Of a stretch of DNA of 64,000 nucleotides, positions 1 through 10,639 are shown one piece after another (the first letter of the stretch is position 1; each line of letters starts with the position of its first letter). The notes beneath the pieces were generated by a model. The model had not been told where the DNA came from, made no database searches, and was given only the letters and a program-made list of their open reading frames with translations. Position numbers and translations under genes: made by a program. Origin of the DNA: Capra hircus (Eukaryota > Chordata > Mammalia > Artiodactyla > Bovidae); the NCBI RefSeq assembly GCF_001704415.2, contig NC_030821.1, positions 37,493,210-37,557,209 of the forward strand. Direction: 5' to 3'.

Positions 1-371
1 GATTTCCAGGGAGAAGCATAACATGTTTAAATTATGGGGGCCTCTGACACAATATGTAGAATGGATTGAAAGGCGTGAGCTCTAAGTGTCTTGATGTGAC
101 TGCAACGTTAGAAAGCATGTCCGAAGCACAGGAAGCTGGCTGTGGGCTAAGTAAAGAAAGATGGGAAAGGAAATGGTCATGTGGGAATGCACTGGAAGAA
201 AAGAAACATCTAGAACTGGGAATCAGGTCAAGGATGCTGCTTCAGCTCACTGCTTACTCACTGTCTTAGAAACATCAAAATAATGTGATGACTTTTAATT
301 CCAACAAGAAGATTTAAGAGTTGGTGGCAGCATAAGATGAGAATGCATTAATACACCTCTGAGAAGCAAAT

Positions 372-496
372 GTGAGGAAGGCATGGCAACCCGCTCCAGT
401 ATTCTTGCCTGGAGAATCCTATGGACTGAGGAGCCTGGCGGGCTACAGTCCATGGTGTCGCAGAGTGAGACACGACTGAAGCAACTGAGGATGCAC
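372..496 (+). mobile_element. Bov-A SINE monomer
   Basis: A 125-bp Bov-A unit starting near the 'ggcatggcaaccc' block and running through 'attcttgcctggagaatcc' to the terminal 'gacacgactgaagcaactga'. It lacks the tRNA-derived head of Bov-tA, so it has no pol III boxes of its own. The flanks 362-371 (agaagcaaat) and 497-506 (agaaacaaat) match at 9 of 10 positions and are read as the target-site duplication. Confidence 0.85.
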
Positions 497-534
497 AGAA
501 ACAAATATACAACAGCCATTAAAAAAAAAAAGGA

Positions 535-757
535 AACTTTGACATTTGCAACAACATGGGTGGACTTAGAGGGTATTGTGCTTAGTGAAACGTCAGATGT
601 CGAATATAAAAAAACATAAAACAAACTAGTGAATATAACAAAAACAACAACAAAAAAAAAAACAGACTCACAGTTACAGAGAACAAAATAGTGATTACCA
701 GCAGAGAGAAGAAAAGGGAGAGAGGAAACACAGGGGTGAGAGATTAATAAGTACAAA
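535..757 (+). mobile_element. L1 3' region, left part (split by BovB)
   Basis: This is L1 3'-end sequence of the type found in cetartiodactyl genomes, in sense orientation, including the 'aacaaactagtgaatata' and 'gtgattaccag' blocks. It breaks off at about 757 and resumes at 1828 after the BovB, so the two parts form one element. Repeat identity is from recognition, not alignment. Confidence 0.75.
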
Positions 758-1827
758 CTATTTTATTGACTATGCCAAAGCCTTTGACTATGTGGATCAC
801 AATGAACTGGAAAATTCTAAAAGAGATGGGAATACCAGACCATCTGACCCGCCTCTTGAAAAACCTATATGCAGGTCAGGAAGCAACAGTTAGAACTGGA
901 CGTGGAACAACAGACTGGTTCCAAATAGGAAAAGGAGTATGTCAAGGCTATGTATTGTCACCCTGCTTATTTAACTTCTATGCAGAGTACATCATGAGAA
1001 ACGCTGGGCTGGAAGAAGCACAAGCTGGAATCAAGATTTCCGGGAGAAATATCAATAACCTCAGATATGAAGATGACACCACCCTTATGGCAGAAAGTGA
1101 AGAGGAGCTAAAAAGCCTCTTGATGAAAGTGAAAGAAGAGAGTGAAAAAGTTGGCTTAAAGCTCAACATTCAGAAAATGAAGATCATGGCATCTGGTCCC
1201 ATCTCTTCATGGGAAATAGATGGGGAAACAGTGGAAACAGTGTCAGACTTTATTTTTGGGGCTCCAAAATCACTGCAGATGATGATTGCAGCCTTGAAAG
1301 AAAAGTTACGACCAACCTAGGCAGAATATTAAAAAACAGAGACATTACTTTGTCAACAAAGGTCTGTCTAGTCAAGGCTATGGTTTTTCCAGTAGTCATG
1401 TATGGATGTGAGAGTTGGACTATAAAGAAAGCTGAGCGCCAAAGAATTGATGCTTTTGAACTGTGGTGTTGGAGAAGACTCTTGAGAGTCCCTTGGACTG
1501 CAAGGAGATCCAACCAGTCCATCCTAAAGGAGATCAGTCCTGGGTGTTCTTTGGAAGGACTGATATTGAAGCTGAAACTCCAATATTTTGGCCACCTGAT
1601 GCGAAGAGCTGACTCATTTGAGAAGACCCTGATGCTGGGAAAAATTGAAGGCAGCAGGAGAAGGGGACGACAGAGGATGAGATGGTTGGATGGCATCACT
1701 GACTCAATGGACATGAGTTTGGGTAGACTCTGGGAGTTGGTGATGAACAGAAAGGCCTGGCGTGCTGCAGTTCATGGGGTTGCAAAGAGTCAGACACTAC
1801 TGAGAAACTGAACTGAACTGAACTGAT
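758..1827 (+). mobile_element. BovB LINE (RTE clade), 5'-truncated
   Basis: A 1.07-kb 3' portion of BovB, the ruminant RTE-type non-LTR retrotransposon. It starts inside the reverse transcriptase (FIDYAKAFD block) and ends in the typical repeated 'ctgaactgaactgaa' tail at about 1826. Full BovB is roughly 3.2 kb, so about the 5' two thirds are missing, as expected after incomplete reverse transcription. It lies inside an L1 (535-757 and 1828-1998). No clear target-site duplication can be seen beyond a couple of bases. Confidence 0.93.
766..1811 (+). pseudogene. BovB reverse-transcriptase remnant, YADD changed to YEDD
   Basis: Two overlapping frames together spell the C-terminal part of the BovB polyprotein. 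The first (from 766) carries RT motif A (YAKAFD), a motif-B-like QGYVLSPCLFN and then RYEDD at 1063-1077. The usual catalytic box is YADD, and here the alanine codon is GAA. A missing base in the G run near 1258 shifts the frame, and the second frame (to 1811) continues with the basic C-terminal region containing RRRGRQRMRWLDGITDSMD. Compared with the other copies in the window, eight codons are also missing around 1294. The product cannot be functional: the N-terminal endonuclease is absent and the frame is broken. Confidence 0.88.
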
Positions 1828-1998
1828 TCTGTATAAAATAAATAAACTATGAAGATATATTGTACAATACAGGGAATGTAGGCAATATTTTATATCCATA
1901 AATGAAGTATAACCTTTAAAAATTGTGAATCACTATGTTGTATACCTGTAACACACTATATTATATATCAACTATACTTCGATAAACATTTTTTACTA
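1828..1998 (+). mobile_element. L1 3' end, right part
   Basis: Sequence from 'gtataaaataaataaact' to 'atcaactatacttcgataaa' continues the L1 3' UTR interrupted at 757, including the 'gtatacctgtaacacac' block near the poly(A) end. The element was already in place when the BovB inserted. Confidence 0.75.
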
Positions 1999-2150
1999 CA
2001 GAGATATTCTCTTTCATTTTCTTGAAAAGATTGTGCAAAACTGGTAGTTTTTCTTCCTTAAATATTTGATAGATTTCATCAATGAAACTATCTGGTCTTG
2101 GAATTTTCTTTGTGGGAATAATTTTAATTATGAATTAGATTAATATAATA
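1999..2150 (-). mobile_element. Antisense L1 ORF2 fragment
   Basis: The stretch with 'tctggtcttggaattttctt' and 'taattatgaattagatt' is the reverse complement of L1 ORF2. It is opposite in orientation to the neighbouring L1 3' end and is probably a separate, older insertion. Boundaries are approximate. Confidence 0.6.
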
Positions 2151-2163
2151 CATACAGTAGACA

Positions 2164-2380
2164 GGGCTTCCCAGGTGGCACTAGTGGTAAAGAACCCACC
2201 TGCCAATGCAGGAAACATGAAAATACACAGTTCAGTCCCCGGGTCTGGAAGAGGACATGGCAACCCACTCCAGTATTCTTGCCTGGAGAATCCCAGGGAC
2301 AGAGAAGCCTGGCGGGCTACAGTCCATAGGGTCACAAAGAGTCTGACTTGACTGAGGTGACTTAGCACACAAGCACACAC
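2164..2380 (+). mobile_element. Bov-tA SINE
   Basis: A full-length Bov-tA. The tRNA-Glu-like head begins 'gggcttcccaggtggc', with an A-box-like 'actagtggtaaagaac' and a degraded B box. It is followed by the BovB-derived body and a CA-rich tail. Confidence 0.9.
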
Positions 2381-3212
2381 TCATAGGATAGACATCCTGT
2401 GGATATAAAAGAGGACTAAATTAACATCTAACTATCTACTTTTCTGGTTTGGATTTTAGAAAGAACTTTGAATCTCTTGAATTATAAGAATTTTTAAGAA
2501 AAAATAATTAATATGTCACAGCTCCAACTTAGTATCAGCTAAAACAACATGAAATAGAGTGATATTCAGAAAAGTGGTCTTAAATGCCAGTAGAAATACT
2601 GATGTAAGGAGAGCTTATTTTTTATGCTAAAAATGTCAGTGTTGCCCTTTCCACAAGAATGCTCTGTTTTATGGTGCATGCAAATTCCTTTATTCTAATT
2701 TGTTACTTATTACAATGAAATCTCTGTCTGCTTTATCACTCAGGGTAAGAGCTGAAAGTCAGATGGCTCATCATGTATCACGTAGTGAGTCACGTAGTGG
2801 GAAGTAAGTTTGAGGTGGGGTCATATGATCAGACTAGTCTCTTCTCCGGGCTTTTGACTACGTACTCATCACTCTTTGGAGCTGCCACTTGCAGAAGCAT
2901 CTTCCCACCTCATCTGAGTTTTTTCTACTAGAACATCTCTGACTCCTTTTTATTGATGGCACTGTTACTACAAAGGACAGATTCTGAGTATATTTATGCC
3001 CTCTTTGAGGCTGTGTAAAGGACACAAAAAATCTACTTTAAAACCTGCTGTTGAACACTTAGGTTGCCAGAACTGGATCCCTGACATGCCTGCTCTATTT
3101 ACAGATAATTTCTCAGTCGACCTGGTGTGCATTATTGTCCCAAGTCTCAGATAGATGCATCTCTTTGTTTCACCTGAGTCCTGTGCATACATTCTAACTC
3201 ATTAGTCCTGCA
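2381..3212. other. Unassigned intergenic DNA
   Basis: No gene or repeat family recognised. The best longer reading frame (antisense, 2968-3192) has no recognisable motif. 'catgtatcacgtagtgagtc' at about 2773 contains a short local repeat (cacgtagtg) only. Confidence 0.5.
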
Positions 3213-3550
3213 GATGTTATCCTTTACCAGTGGTATCAGTATCACCTGGGAAATGTTTAGAAATTTAAATTATCAATCCCTCCAGGGAATGGGGCCCAGC
3301 AATCCATGTTTTATTTTGTTTTGTTTTGTTTAATCAGGAACTTTTTGGTTCAATGAGACTTGCCTATTGTGATTCTGATACAGATCATTACAGAATATTT
3401 TTTCCCATCTTCTCCAAAGAACTAGCACAAACCAAAACAACAAATTACAGCAAAACTATGGTAAATCTCTCTAAGAGCAATCTATGTTTTAAAAAAACTT
3501 TCCATGTGATTCTGACGCACACAAAGGTTTGATGACTACTGTTATAGCTA
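3213..3550 (+). mobile_element. MER5A-like hAT-Charlie MITE, interrupted
   Basis: The left half (3213-3310; 'tatcagtatcacctgggaaa', 'ggggcccagcaatcc') and the right half (about 3478-3550; 'ccatgtgattctgacgcaca', 'gatgactactg') are the two ends of a MER5A-type non-autonomous DNA transposon. About 165 bp of other sequence, beginning with a (TTTTG)n run at 3311-3331, separates them. 'aatccatgtttta' and 'aatctatgtttta' occur on the two sides, suggesting duplication at the break. Confidence 0.55.
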
Positions 3551-4010
3551 CAACAGAGAAAGAGGCAGCAGAATCTGGCCTCTTCAGTTCCGGAGTGGGA
3601 TCAATGCCCATATGCTAGGGGATTATCCAAGAAGAAGAAAGATGTTCAGATGTTGAATACCAAAAAACAAGCAAACAACAAAAAAACACCAAAAAGAAGA
3701 TATATCTACTGTACATTTTTTACGACCATAAATTTGGAGACTTAGAATTTACTTAATATTAAAGTAACAGCCTTGGTGATATAGTGGTGAACATATAGCT
3801 GCCTTCCAAAAAATAAATACTAGAGCAATTCAAGCTCAATTATGCATGGCCCTATTTGACTACATTTGATTCCATGTTTCACTACCTCTGTTGTCAACAG
3901 TACATAGCTTATGATGTCTACTTCAGTGACACATATTTGATGCAAGATGAACCTAATCTCATATTTTTAATCAGGTATGAAACTAGTTTTGATTACTGGG
4001 TTGTTTTAAT
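3551..4010. other. Unassigned AT-rich DNA
   Basis: A-rich stretch with 'aacaagcaaacaacaaaaaa' near 3670. No repeat family or coding pattern recognised. Confidence 0.5.
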
Positions 4011-4224
4011 AGCACCCCTTATTGCTCAGTTGGGAAAGAATCTGCCTGCAATGCAGGAGACCCGGGCTCGATTCCTGGGTCGAGAAGATCCCCTGCAGAA
4101 GGAAATGGCAATCCACTCCAGTATTCTTGCCTGGAGAATCTCATGGACAGAGGAGCCTGGCAGGCTACAGTCCATGGGGTAGCAAGAATTGGACATGACT
4201 GAGCGACTACACCACCATCACCAC
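4011..4224 (+). mobile_element. Bov-tA SINE
   Basis: A well-preserved tRNA-like head with the B-box block 'gggctcgattcctgg', followed by the 'ggagaatctcatggacagag' body and an ACC-rich tail ('accaccatcaccac'). Confidence 0.92.
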
Positions 4225-4790
4225 ATTGTTTGAAGCTTTGTCTACAGCTCAGATGAATATGAAGTGCTGCCTTTCCTGACAACTATTTCTGCAGAGTTTA
4301 TAGGATTAACCAAATACGTACTTTACTTTTATTCACCTAACTGATATCTCAGAATATTCATTGGCCCTATTTGATCTCATCAATCTCTAAAACAAAATAA
4401 TATTATTTATACAACTCTTTATTTTGGTGCGCAGTAAATCCTCTTTCTACTTGAAAATGGTAACTTTTCAATTGGTTTTGTTAGATAATATTTATTATTG
4501 TTTTCTACCTACTAGGCAGAACTATGAGTTCTTTACATGTGTTCAGTCATTAATTATCACAATCCCACTACTTAGGTACTGATTTATCCCCATTTCATTC
4601 AAGGTAATTGAGAATATATGAAAGTAAATAATTTCAACAAATTCAAACAGTTAAAACCTGGTGGAGTTGGGATTTTATTCTAGGCAGTTGACTCCTCACT
4701 GGACACCAGATCATAAGATAACCAACTGTCCTGATGTGTCTAGTACTGAGGGGTTTCCTGGAATACAGGACTTTCAGTGCTAAAACTGGT
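4225..4790. other. Unassigned DNA
   Basis: AT-rich, with 'ttaattatcacaatcccact' near 4550 weakly recalling an ancient MIR/L2 core. I do not assign it. Confidence 0.4.
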
Positions 4791-5016
4791 ATGTGCATGG
4801 GTGCCAAGTTGATTCAGTCGTGTCTGGCTCTTTGGAACCTTGTGGACGGTAGCCCATCAGGCTCCTCTATCCATGGGATTCTCCAGGCAAGAATACTGGA
4901 ATGGGTTGCCATTTCCTCCTCCAGGAGATCTTCCCCATCCAGGAATCGAACTCACGTATCTTATGTCTCCTGTATTGCCAGGCAGGTTCCTTACCACTAG
5001 TGTCAGCCAGGAAGCC
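4791..5016 (-). mobile_element. Bov-tA SINE, antisense
   Basis: Reverse-complement Bov-tA. The body appears as 'gattctccaggcaagaatac', the B box as 'ggaatcgaactcacg', and the head ends at 'agccaggaagcc' (about 5016). The tail faces left. Confidence 0.92.
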
Positions 5017-5420
5017 TTAAAACTGGGATAGCCCCAGACAAAGCAGGATGGTTGGTCACACCGTAATTACTATGCTGCAGAATATATTTGTGTCTTTACC
5101 CCCCCCTCTTTGGATGGCATGTGAAATATATCAAGTTAATGACTGACATCCATAGTTTCAGGAAACAGCAGACCCTCGTGTCTGTACAGGGGTGTGAGGC
5201 TCTTGAGTGTCTCTACCCTACTTCCACCTTTCCATTCCAGAATGTCCATCACTCAACGTCATCATTTAATGTTCCCATTCAGGAGATAGGACCCAATCTG
5301 AAGAGCTTGATTGTTCTAGAAATGCCTTGGATTTCCCCAAATATTCCACTACAAACTAGGGCAAGAGATTCCAAGACCCTGCCTCAATACAAATTGTCCC
5401 ATTGTTCCTCTTCAGAAGAA
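5017..5420. other. Unassigned DNA with a 118-codon open frame
   Basis: A plus-strand frame at 5088-5444 (118 codons) runs through this stretch and ends in the BovB fragment at 5421. It has no recognised domain, and its last codons are repeat-derived, which argues against a real gene. Confidence 0.4.
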
Positions 5421-5504
5421 CATTCAGTTCAGCTCAGTCAGTGAGTCGTAACTGACTCTTTGTGACCCTATGCACTGCCTCACACCAGGCCTCCCTGTCC
5501 ATCA
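5421..5504 (-). mobile_element. BovB/Bov-A 3'-end fragment
   Basis: 'cagttcagctcagtcagtga' through 'caggcctccctgtccatca' is the extreme 3' end of BovB in reverse orientation, only about 84 bp long. The flanks 'agaagaaca' and 'agaaaaaca' may be a short duplication. Confidence 0.75.
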
Positions 5505-5872
5505 GAAAAACATAAAACTGTTAAAAAATAATTTCAGCTGGTGTGTTTCAAGTTTGTAATAAGGCGTTATAAAGGGACAACCCAACAAGGAGCTGGAGAA
5601 GGGGACAGGGACAGGAAGATAGAAGAGCTAGAAAATCTAGCAGGGATTTAAATCACTTCATAGTTTAAGACCAAGGAGGATAACACACACAGTGTTCCTC
5701 AAACACACACAACCTTTCACAGTTGCAAGGAGGGGCATGCACGGAGGTCGTCAGTAGGACCCACCTGCAGACTATAGTCGTGTCAATAATTCTCACCTCC
5801 AAACCTCAAGAAGGATCAACTCTCAGTCTCCTAAAGTGTAACCATGAGAAATTCCTTCATGATAGTGAAGCC
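5505..5872. other. Unassigned DNA
   Basis: Contains a purine-rich stretch (5590-5640) and a short ACAC run near 5688. No family recognised. Confidence 0.4.
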
Positions 5873-5880
5873 TGTATTAA

Positions 5881-6079
5881 CTGGCTCAGAAGGTAAAGAA
5901 TCTGCTTGTAATGCAGGAGACACGGGTTTGATTCCTGGGTCAGGAAGACCTCCTGGAGAAGGGAGTGGCAACTCACTCCAGTGTTCCTGCCTGGAAATTT
6001 CATGGACAGAGAATCCCGGTGGGCTACTGTCCATGGGGTTGCAAAGAGTCAGACAGGACTGAGTGACTAACACTTTCAC
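5881..6079 (+). mobile_element. Bov-tA SINE with 8-bp TSD
   Basis: Bov-tA with a 5'-trimmed head ('ggctcagaaggtaaagaatc'), a readable B box ('gggtttgattcctgg') and the tail 'gactaacactttcac'. 'tattaact' at 5873-5880 recurs at 6080-6087, giving a perfect 8-bp target-site duplication. Confidence 0.92.
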
Positions 6080-6102
6080 TATTAACTAAGCTATCTAGTT
6101 AG

Positions 6103-6130
6103 ATGGAGTGGGTTGCCATTTCCTTCTTCA
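6103..6130 (-). mobile_element. Tiny Bov-A fragment
   Basis: 'ggagtgggttgccatttcct' is the Bov-A core in antisense. Only about 28 bp remain, 16 bp beyond the preceding SINE's TSD. Confidence 0.6.
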
Positions 6131-6441
6131 ATATATGTAAATACTGAAATTTAAAGGATCCTTGACTAACTTATTCTCTCCACATCCCCATCTCCATAGA
6201 TAATCTATTTACCTGTTTCTTGTAGTAGTCATGTCTTTAAATAGTTATCACTAGATATTATCTATTGACATCCATTTCTAACTGTTGAGACATGTTGTTT
6301 TGATTAATAAGAAGAAAAGAGAGGACCTGAGAGGTCCTTGGATCACACCTTGAGAACTGCTAATCTAGTTCTTTGATAATTCCTCCTTTCTATTTTACTA
6401 TCCTCTCTTTCTGGAATTTAGTAGTTATATGTTGGATTGAA
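6131..6441. other. Unassigned DNA
   Basis: AT-rich intergenic sequence between SINE fragments; nothing recognised. Confidence 0.4.
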
Positions 6442-6555
6442 TATGGACATGAATTTGAGCAAACTCCAGAAGATAGTGGAGGGCAGAGGAGCCTTGAATG
6501 CTGCAGTATGACATGGGGTCACAAAGAGTTGGACACAAATTAGCAATTTAAATTC
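6442..6555 (+). mobile_element. BovB 3'-end fragment (old)
   Basis: The last ~115 bp of BovB in sense orientation ('ggacatgaatttgagcaaac' to 'gagttggacacaaattagca'), with more substitutions than most copies here. Confidence 0.8.
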
Positions 6556-6679
6556 AACAAAATCATTATTACTGTCAATTCCCTGTATTTATTCTGAGTC
6601 TGTTATCTTTAAACAGAGTCCTGTTCTATTTTACCTTTATATTTAGAGTTGCTGGTAATGATACTCTGTATTTATTTAT

Positions 6680-6895
6680 TTTCAAAGCATCTTCACATGT
6701 ATTATCTTATCCCTTTAATACTCTCCAGAGGTTAGAACAGTAAGTATTTTCACACCTGGTCTGGTCTCTGGATGATAAAATCAAATGCAAAATAAGTTAA
6801 GCATTTCATCCAATAATATTCAAGAAATTAAAGATAAAATTGGAAATAGGGCTTGGATTTTCTAATATCTCGTTTGCTTTCCACTATGCCAAACT
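6680..6895 (-). mobile_element. MIR/L2-type ancient SINE, antisense
   Basis: 'catgtattatcttatccctt' followed by the degenerate 'aagttaagcatttc' and 'tttccactatgcc' blocks resembles antisense MIR-family sequence. It is highly diverged. Confidence 0.45.
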
Positions 6896-6959
6896 ACTCT
6901 TTTTTAAAAAAGGATTGCTCAGCTTAAATTCTGACCATGCCATCAACAAATAGTTTTCA

Positions 6960-6999
6960 TTTTCTGAAAAAAAAAAAAGAGAGAGAGAGAGAGAGAGAA
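6960..6999. repeat. A-run and (GA)n microsatellite
   Basis: Twelve or so A residues followed by about nine GA units. Simple-sequence DNA, likely length-polymorphic. Confidence 0.9.
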
Positions 7000-7064
7000 A
7001 GTATATGGAAACTGCCAGTGTCTAGAAGCTTTCACTCAGAAACTGATACTGTAGCATGATTTTT

Positions 7065-7395
7065 AGTATATAAATTTTTCACCTTCTTGGTAAATTTTTT
7101 GCTAGGTATTTTATTCTTTTTGGTGTGATTTTAAACAGGATTGTTTGCTTACTTTCTCTTTCTGATATTTCATTGTTAATATAAAGAAATGAGACAGACT
7201 TCTATGTATTAATCCTATACCATGAAACTGCTAAGTTCATTTATTAGTGCTAGTAGTTTTGTGGTGAAAACGTAAGGGTTTTTTTTAATATATTATATCG
7301 TGTCATCTACAACAGTGACAATTTTACTTCTTCCTTTCCCATTTGTATGTCTTTTTTTTATTTATTTTTTTGTCTGATTGCTATGGCTAGGCTTC
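7065..7395 (-). mobile_element. Antisense L1 ORF2 fragment
   Basis: Blocks such as 'gctaggtattttattctttt', 'tagttttgtggtgaaaac' and 'tcgtgtcatctacaacagtg' are reverse-complement L1 ORF2. The match stops at 'gattgctatggctagg' (about 7395) and comparable ORF2 sequence resumes at 8326. Confidence 0.7.
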
Positions 7396-8325
7396 TCCTC
7401 TGCTCAGTGGCCATCAGCACCCTATCCAGGGTGGGAGGGGTCCTCAAGTTGCTGGAGCAGAAGTCCTGAGTGCTGGGTTTGAGCTCCCTCTGTTCCCTTT
7501 AAGTGTGTGCTCCTTTCCTCCCAAAATCAGCAACCTCAACCCAGAGAGGAGTAGCGCTAGAGCAAAAGGAACTGGTGCAAGTGTTCAGCATGGATCTAAG
7601 TATGGACTGGCTGCCCTGGTCACATTTAGTGACCTGGATGGCTTCTGATGTGCTGCTTGTTTGACGGTAGTGACTGTTCCCCCACCAGGCTCAGATGCCA
7701 CTCCAGGTCTCAACTGCTTTTGTCCCTCACAACTGAGCTCTCCCTTCAGCCACTGCCACTCTTGCTATGGTGTGGAGCTATGTTCTGAAACAGTCAAGGA
7801 CCAAAGCAGATGCTTAGCTCAGGCTGGAGCACGCTCCAGGGAGCTTGCAGGAAACCTACCACAATCGTGTGCAGTTTCAATGTGCCCTCTCCACTCTGTT
7901 TCTGCCATAAGCAAGCATATGCTTACTCTTCACAAGTGGAGTCCAGGCTTCCTTCAGCCCTCCTGTTAGTCCCACGGCCCCTCCAACCAACAAAGAAACT
8001 TATCTTCCCTGTGTCTGACCCCAGGGCTAGGGTGCTCAATATGTGGCTTTAACTGCTCACTCCCCAGGGAGAATCTCCACCCAAGTAATGTTTCTCTTCG
8101 ATTTCCCTCCCATGGGCACAGTTCACCAACTGATTGCTTCTCTTCCCTTTCTACCTGATTCCATGTGGCTCTGTCTCATAACCCTGGTTGTATAGGAAGG
8201 AATCTTTCTTCCAGTCCCCGGTTAGTTAGCAGTGAGACTTGTTCCACATGTAGTTATATGATTGACACATTCATGGGGGGAGATGAGTTCTGCATCCTTC
8301 TACTCTGCCATCTTGATCTCCTCTC
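7396..8325 (-). mobile_element. L1 5'-end-like segment, antisense
   Basis: About 930 bp, clearly GC-richer than its flanks, ending in 'ctctgccatcttgatctcct'. That block is the reverse complement of the common L1 5' start (aagatggcagagtag-like). I read it as L1 5'-UTR/promoter-region sequence. The open frames at 7661-7969 and 7810-8052 within it have no recognised domain. Assignment rests mainly on the terminal motif. Confidence 0.5.
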
Positions 8326-8850
8326 GGGAACTACTGAATTCTGTTTGCTAATATTTAATTTTGGATTTTGAACTTTATTAATAAATGAGTCTGTTTATAG
8401 ATTTCCTTGCTTGTGATCTTTGTCGTTCCTTTGGTAGAAATGTTTTACTTGCTCCATTAAATGCACTTAGGGGCTTTCCTTCTTCTCTAAGATCTGAAAC
8501 AATTTAAGTAACATTAGAATTAAATGTTTTCTAAATATCTGATAGAATTCTCCCAGCAAAGCATTTGAAGAAACAAAAGCAACTTTGGGATTACTTTTTA
8601 TATTTCTTCATTGGAAATCTATCTGCCTGTATTGTTTTTTGTCTGTCAAGTTTTTGGTAAGTTATTTTTCTCAAAATATTCTTTATATTATTCAACTTTT
8701 CCAAGTTATTGGCATAAAATTAACTGGAAAAAACCCCAAACCTCAAGTTTTTTTAATTTCCTCTTTTTCTGTGGCATATACATTAACATTTGTGGTTTGG
8801 AAGTTTTATAAGCTCATTTCCATGAACTAAAAGATTAAAATTATTTCTAT
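8326..8850 (-). mobile_element. Antisense L1 ORF2 fragment, continuation
   Basis: Resumes at 'gaattctgtttgctaatatt' and includes 'tttctaaatatctgatagaa' and 'cttttccaagttattggcat', all antisense L1 ORF2 blocks lying further 5' in L1 than the 7065-7395 piece. Order and strand agree with one parental element whose middle was lost or replaced. Confidence 0.65.
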
Positions 8851-9372
8851 TTTTATTTCCAGCTTTTGAAAGAAAAATTTCCATAACATGTTAAGCTTCT
8901 GGGCTTTATTTAATTCTTGCTACAGCACTATGCATAATAGATTTACTCAGAAAACAATATTCTTATGAATATTAAAGTCCAATTTAATTGGGACTTAAGT
9001 GAAATTCTTTCCTAGAAGGACATCTTGGTGATCATGTACTGAGAATTTTAATTGTTCAAATAAGGTCACAAGCTCTTTACAATCTCTCAAGAGAGGGCAT
9101 AAGAAGATATAACTTATACTAAATGCACTTTAGCAGTATGAAAATGGCCCTTATGCATTGAAGAATTACTTCAATTAATACCAGTCTTTAAGAAATTTTA
9201 CTTTAAAATCCAGCTGGTGCTCACTTTCGATTGTTTATTCCATAACATTTGCTGTCTTTTAAATGAATTCAATAAGCTGCCAGCCTGTTCCTCATGTTAA
9301 TCTTTTCAAGCATTTGGGATGTTGCCAGACCATGTCCTGCCATTACAAAATCATTCAGGAACAGGCTTGCAG
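8851..9372. other. Unassigned DNA
   Basis: AT-rich; nothing recognised on either strand. Confidence 0.4.
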
Positions 9373-9442
9373 TAACCAGTTTCTAAGAAGGAAGGAAGAA
9401 GGGAAGGGAGAAAAAGAAAGGAGGAAAGAGAAAATGAAAGAA
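9373..9442. repeat. Purine-rich low-complexity tract
   Basis: About 65 bp of almost pure A/G on the plus strand (aaggaaggaagaaggg...). It explains the lysine/glutamate-rich frames crossing it. Confidence 0.85.
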
Positions 9443-10377
9443 TGGACAACCCAGCTACACATCTTACAAAATCCCTTCTGTTCATATTCTTTTATTGTTC
9501 CTTGCCTTATTTTGCCATCCCAGTAACTTTTGCTAAATATGTGGTAATACATTTTAAGGCTGTTATATCTTGATGTCACTTTATAATAATGACAACTTTT
9601 CATAAATTGTTCAGTTTTAGCTTAGTAATCCTAAGGAAGGATAGATACCCACAGCAGCAAAATTGACAGAAGTGCCCTTTAAAATTGCCAGAAACGACAT
9701 CTTTCGTGCACTGGCCTGAGTCGCATTAGCTCTTTTCTGAGCATGCTGATCAAGGACACATAGCAATGACAGGAATTGTTATTGACTTTCACAATGAACT
9801 TTTCAGACTGAAGGTCATGCTGTGGAAGATGCAGAAATGATAGAAAGTCAGCAGTTATTTTAGCTTGATGGTTAGATTATCCCCAGTCTTGTTTAAATTG
9901 ATGATGTATTCTTCATTGGTCAATCAAAGCAAGAAAGAAAATGTTCCTTAAACAATAGAAGCAGATAAAATATTTTCCAAATATTCTTTTGGAAGAATAT
10001 GTTGGAAAGAAGAAGCTAATTTAGAAATAAATGGGAATAAATATAACCTGATAATAAATGGGAAATTATTTTAAATTATTGCTAATTTAGAAATAAATGA
10101 GAATAAAATATAAGTATAATTATTAGTTAATTGATGTCCTGGCTTCAGCCCTGATGGCCAGACTGGTGGGTTTCTTCATTAGATTTTACCCCTCAAAATT
10201 ATATCTTGCCCACTAAACTATGAAGAGATGAGAGTGTGGGAAATAAATGGTGAAAAACAGTTAATGGTTTGTTTTTCATTTTCTTTCTTATTTCTTTTAA
10301 ATGTTCATATTTAGGTAACTATACTTAAATATTGACTGGCTCTTTACCATGCATGAAAAGTACAATATTACACTTTA
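9443..10377. other. Unassigned AT-rich DNA with partial local duplication
   Basis: 'gctaatttagaaataaatg' occurs at 10015 and again at 10081, followed in both by a degenerate 'gaataaa(a)tata'. This indicates a 66-bp-spaced direct duplication. Otherwise nothing recognised. Confidence 0.5.
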
Positions 10378-10379
10378 TT

Positions 10380-10585
10380 TTTTAAAACTAATCTTTATTG
10401 GAGTATTGTTGTTAGTTTCTACTGTACAGCAAAGTGAGTCAGCTTACATATATATCCCCCCCCCTTTTGGGGGGATTTTCTTCCCATTTAGGTCACCAGA
10501 GAGCATTGAGTTCCCTGTGCTATATTAGTCCCCTGTTCTTATGGTTATCTATTTTATACACGGTATCAATAGTGTATGTATGAGG
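10380..10585 (-). mobile_element. L1 3' UTR, antisense
   Basis: 'tttattggagtattgttgtt', 'actgtacagcaaagtgagtc' and 'gttatctattttatacacgg' are antisense L1 3'-UTR blocks. Inside it, 10457-10482 carries a C10-TTTT-G6 foldback not seen in the other copies of this segment in the window. Confidence 0.75.
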
Positions 10586-10639
10586 AGTATAGTATAGTTT
10601 TGTTCAACAGTTTTGGAAAAGAAGTCTGGATAATGTTGT

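Noticed and set aside
295..756. 153-codon antisense frame
   Set aside because: Covers a Bov-A and an L1 3' region; the hydrophobic first half is translated poly-T.
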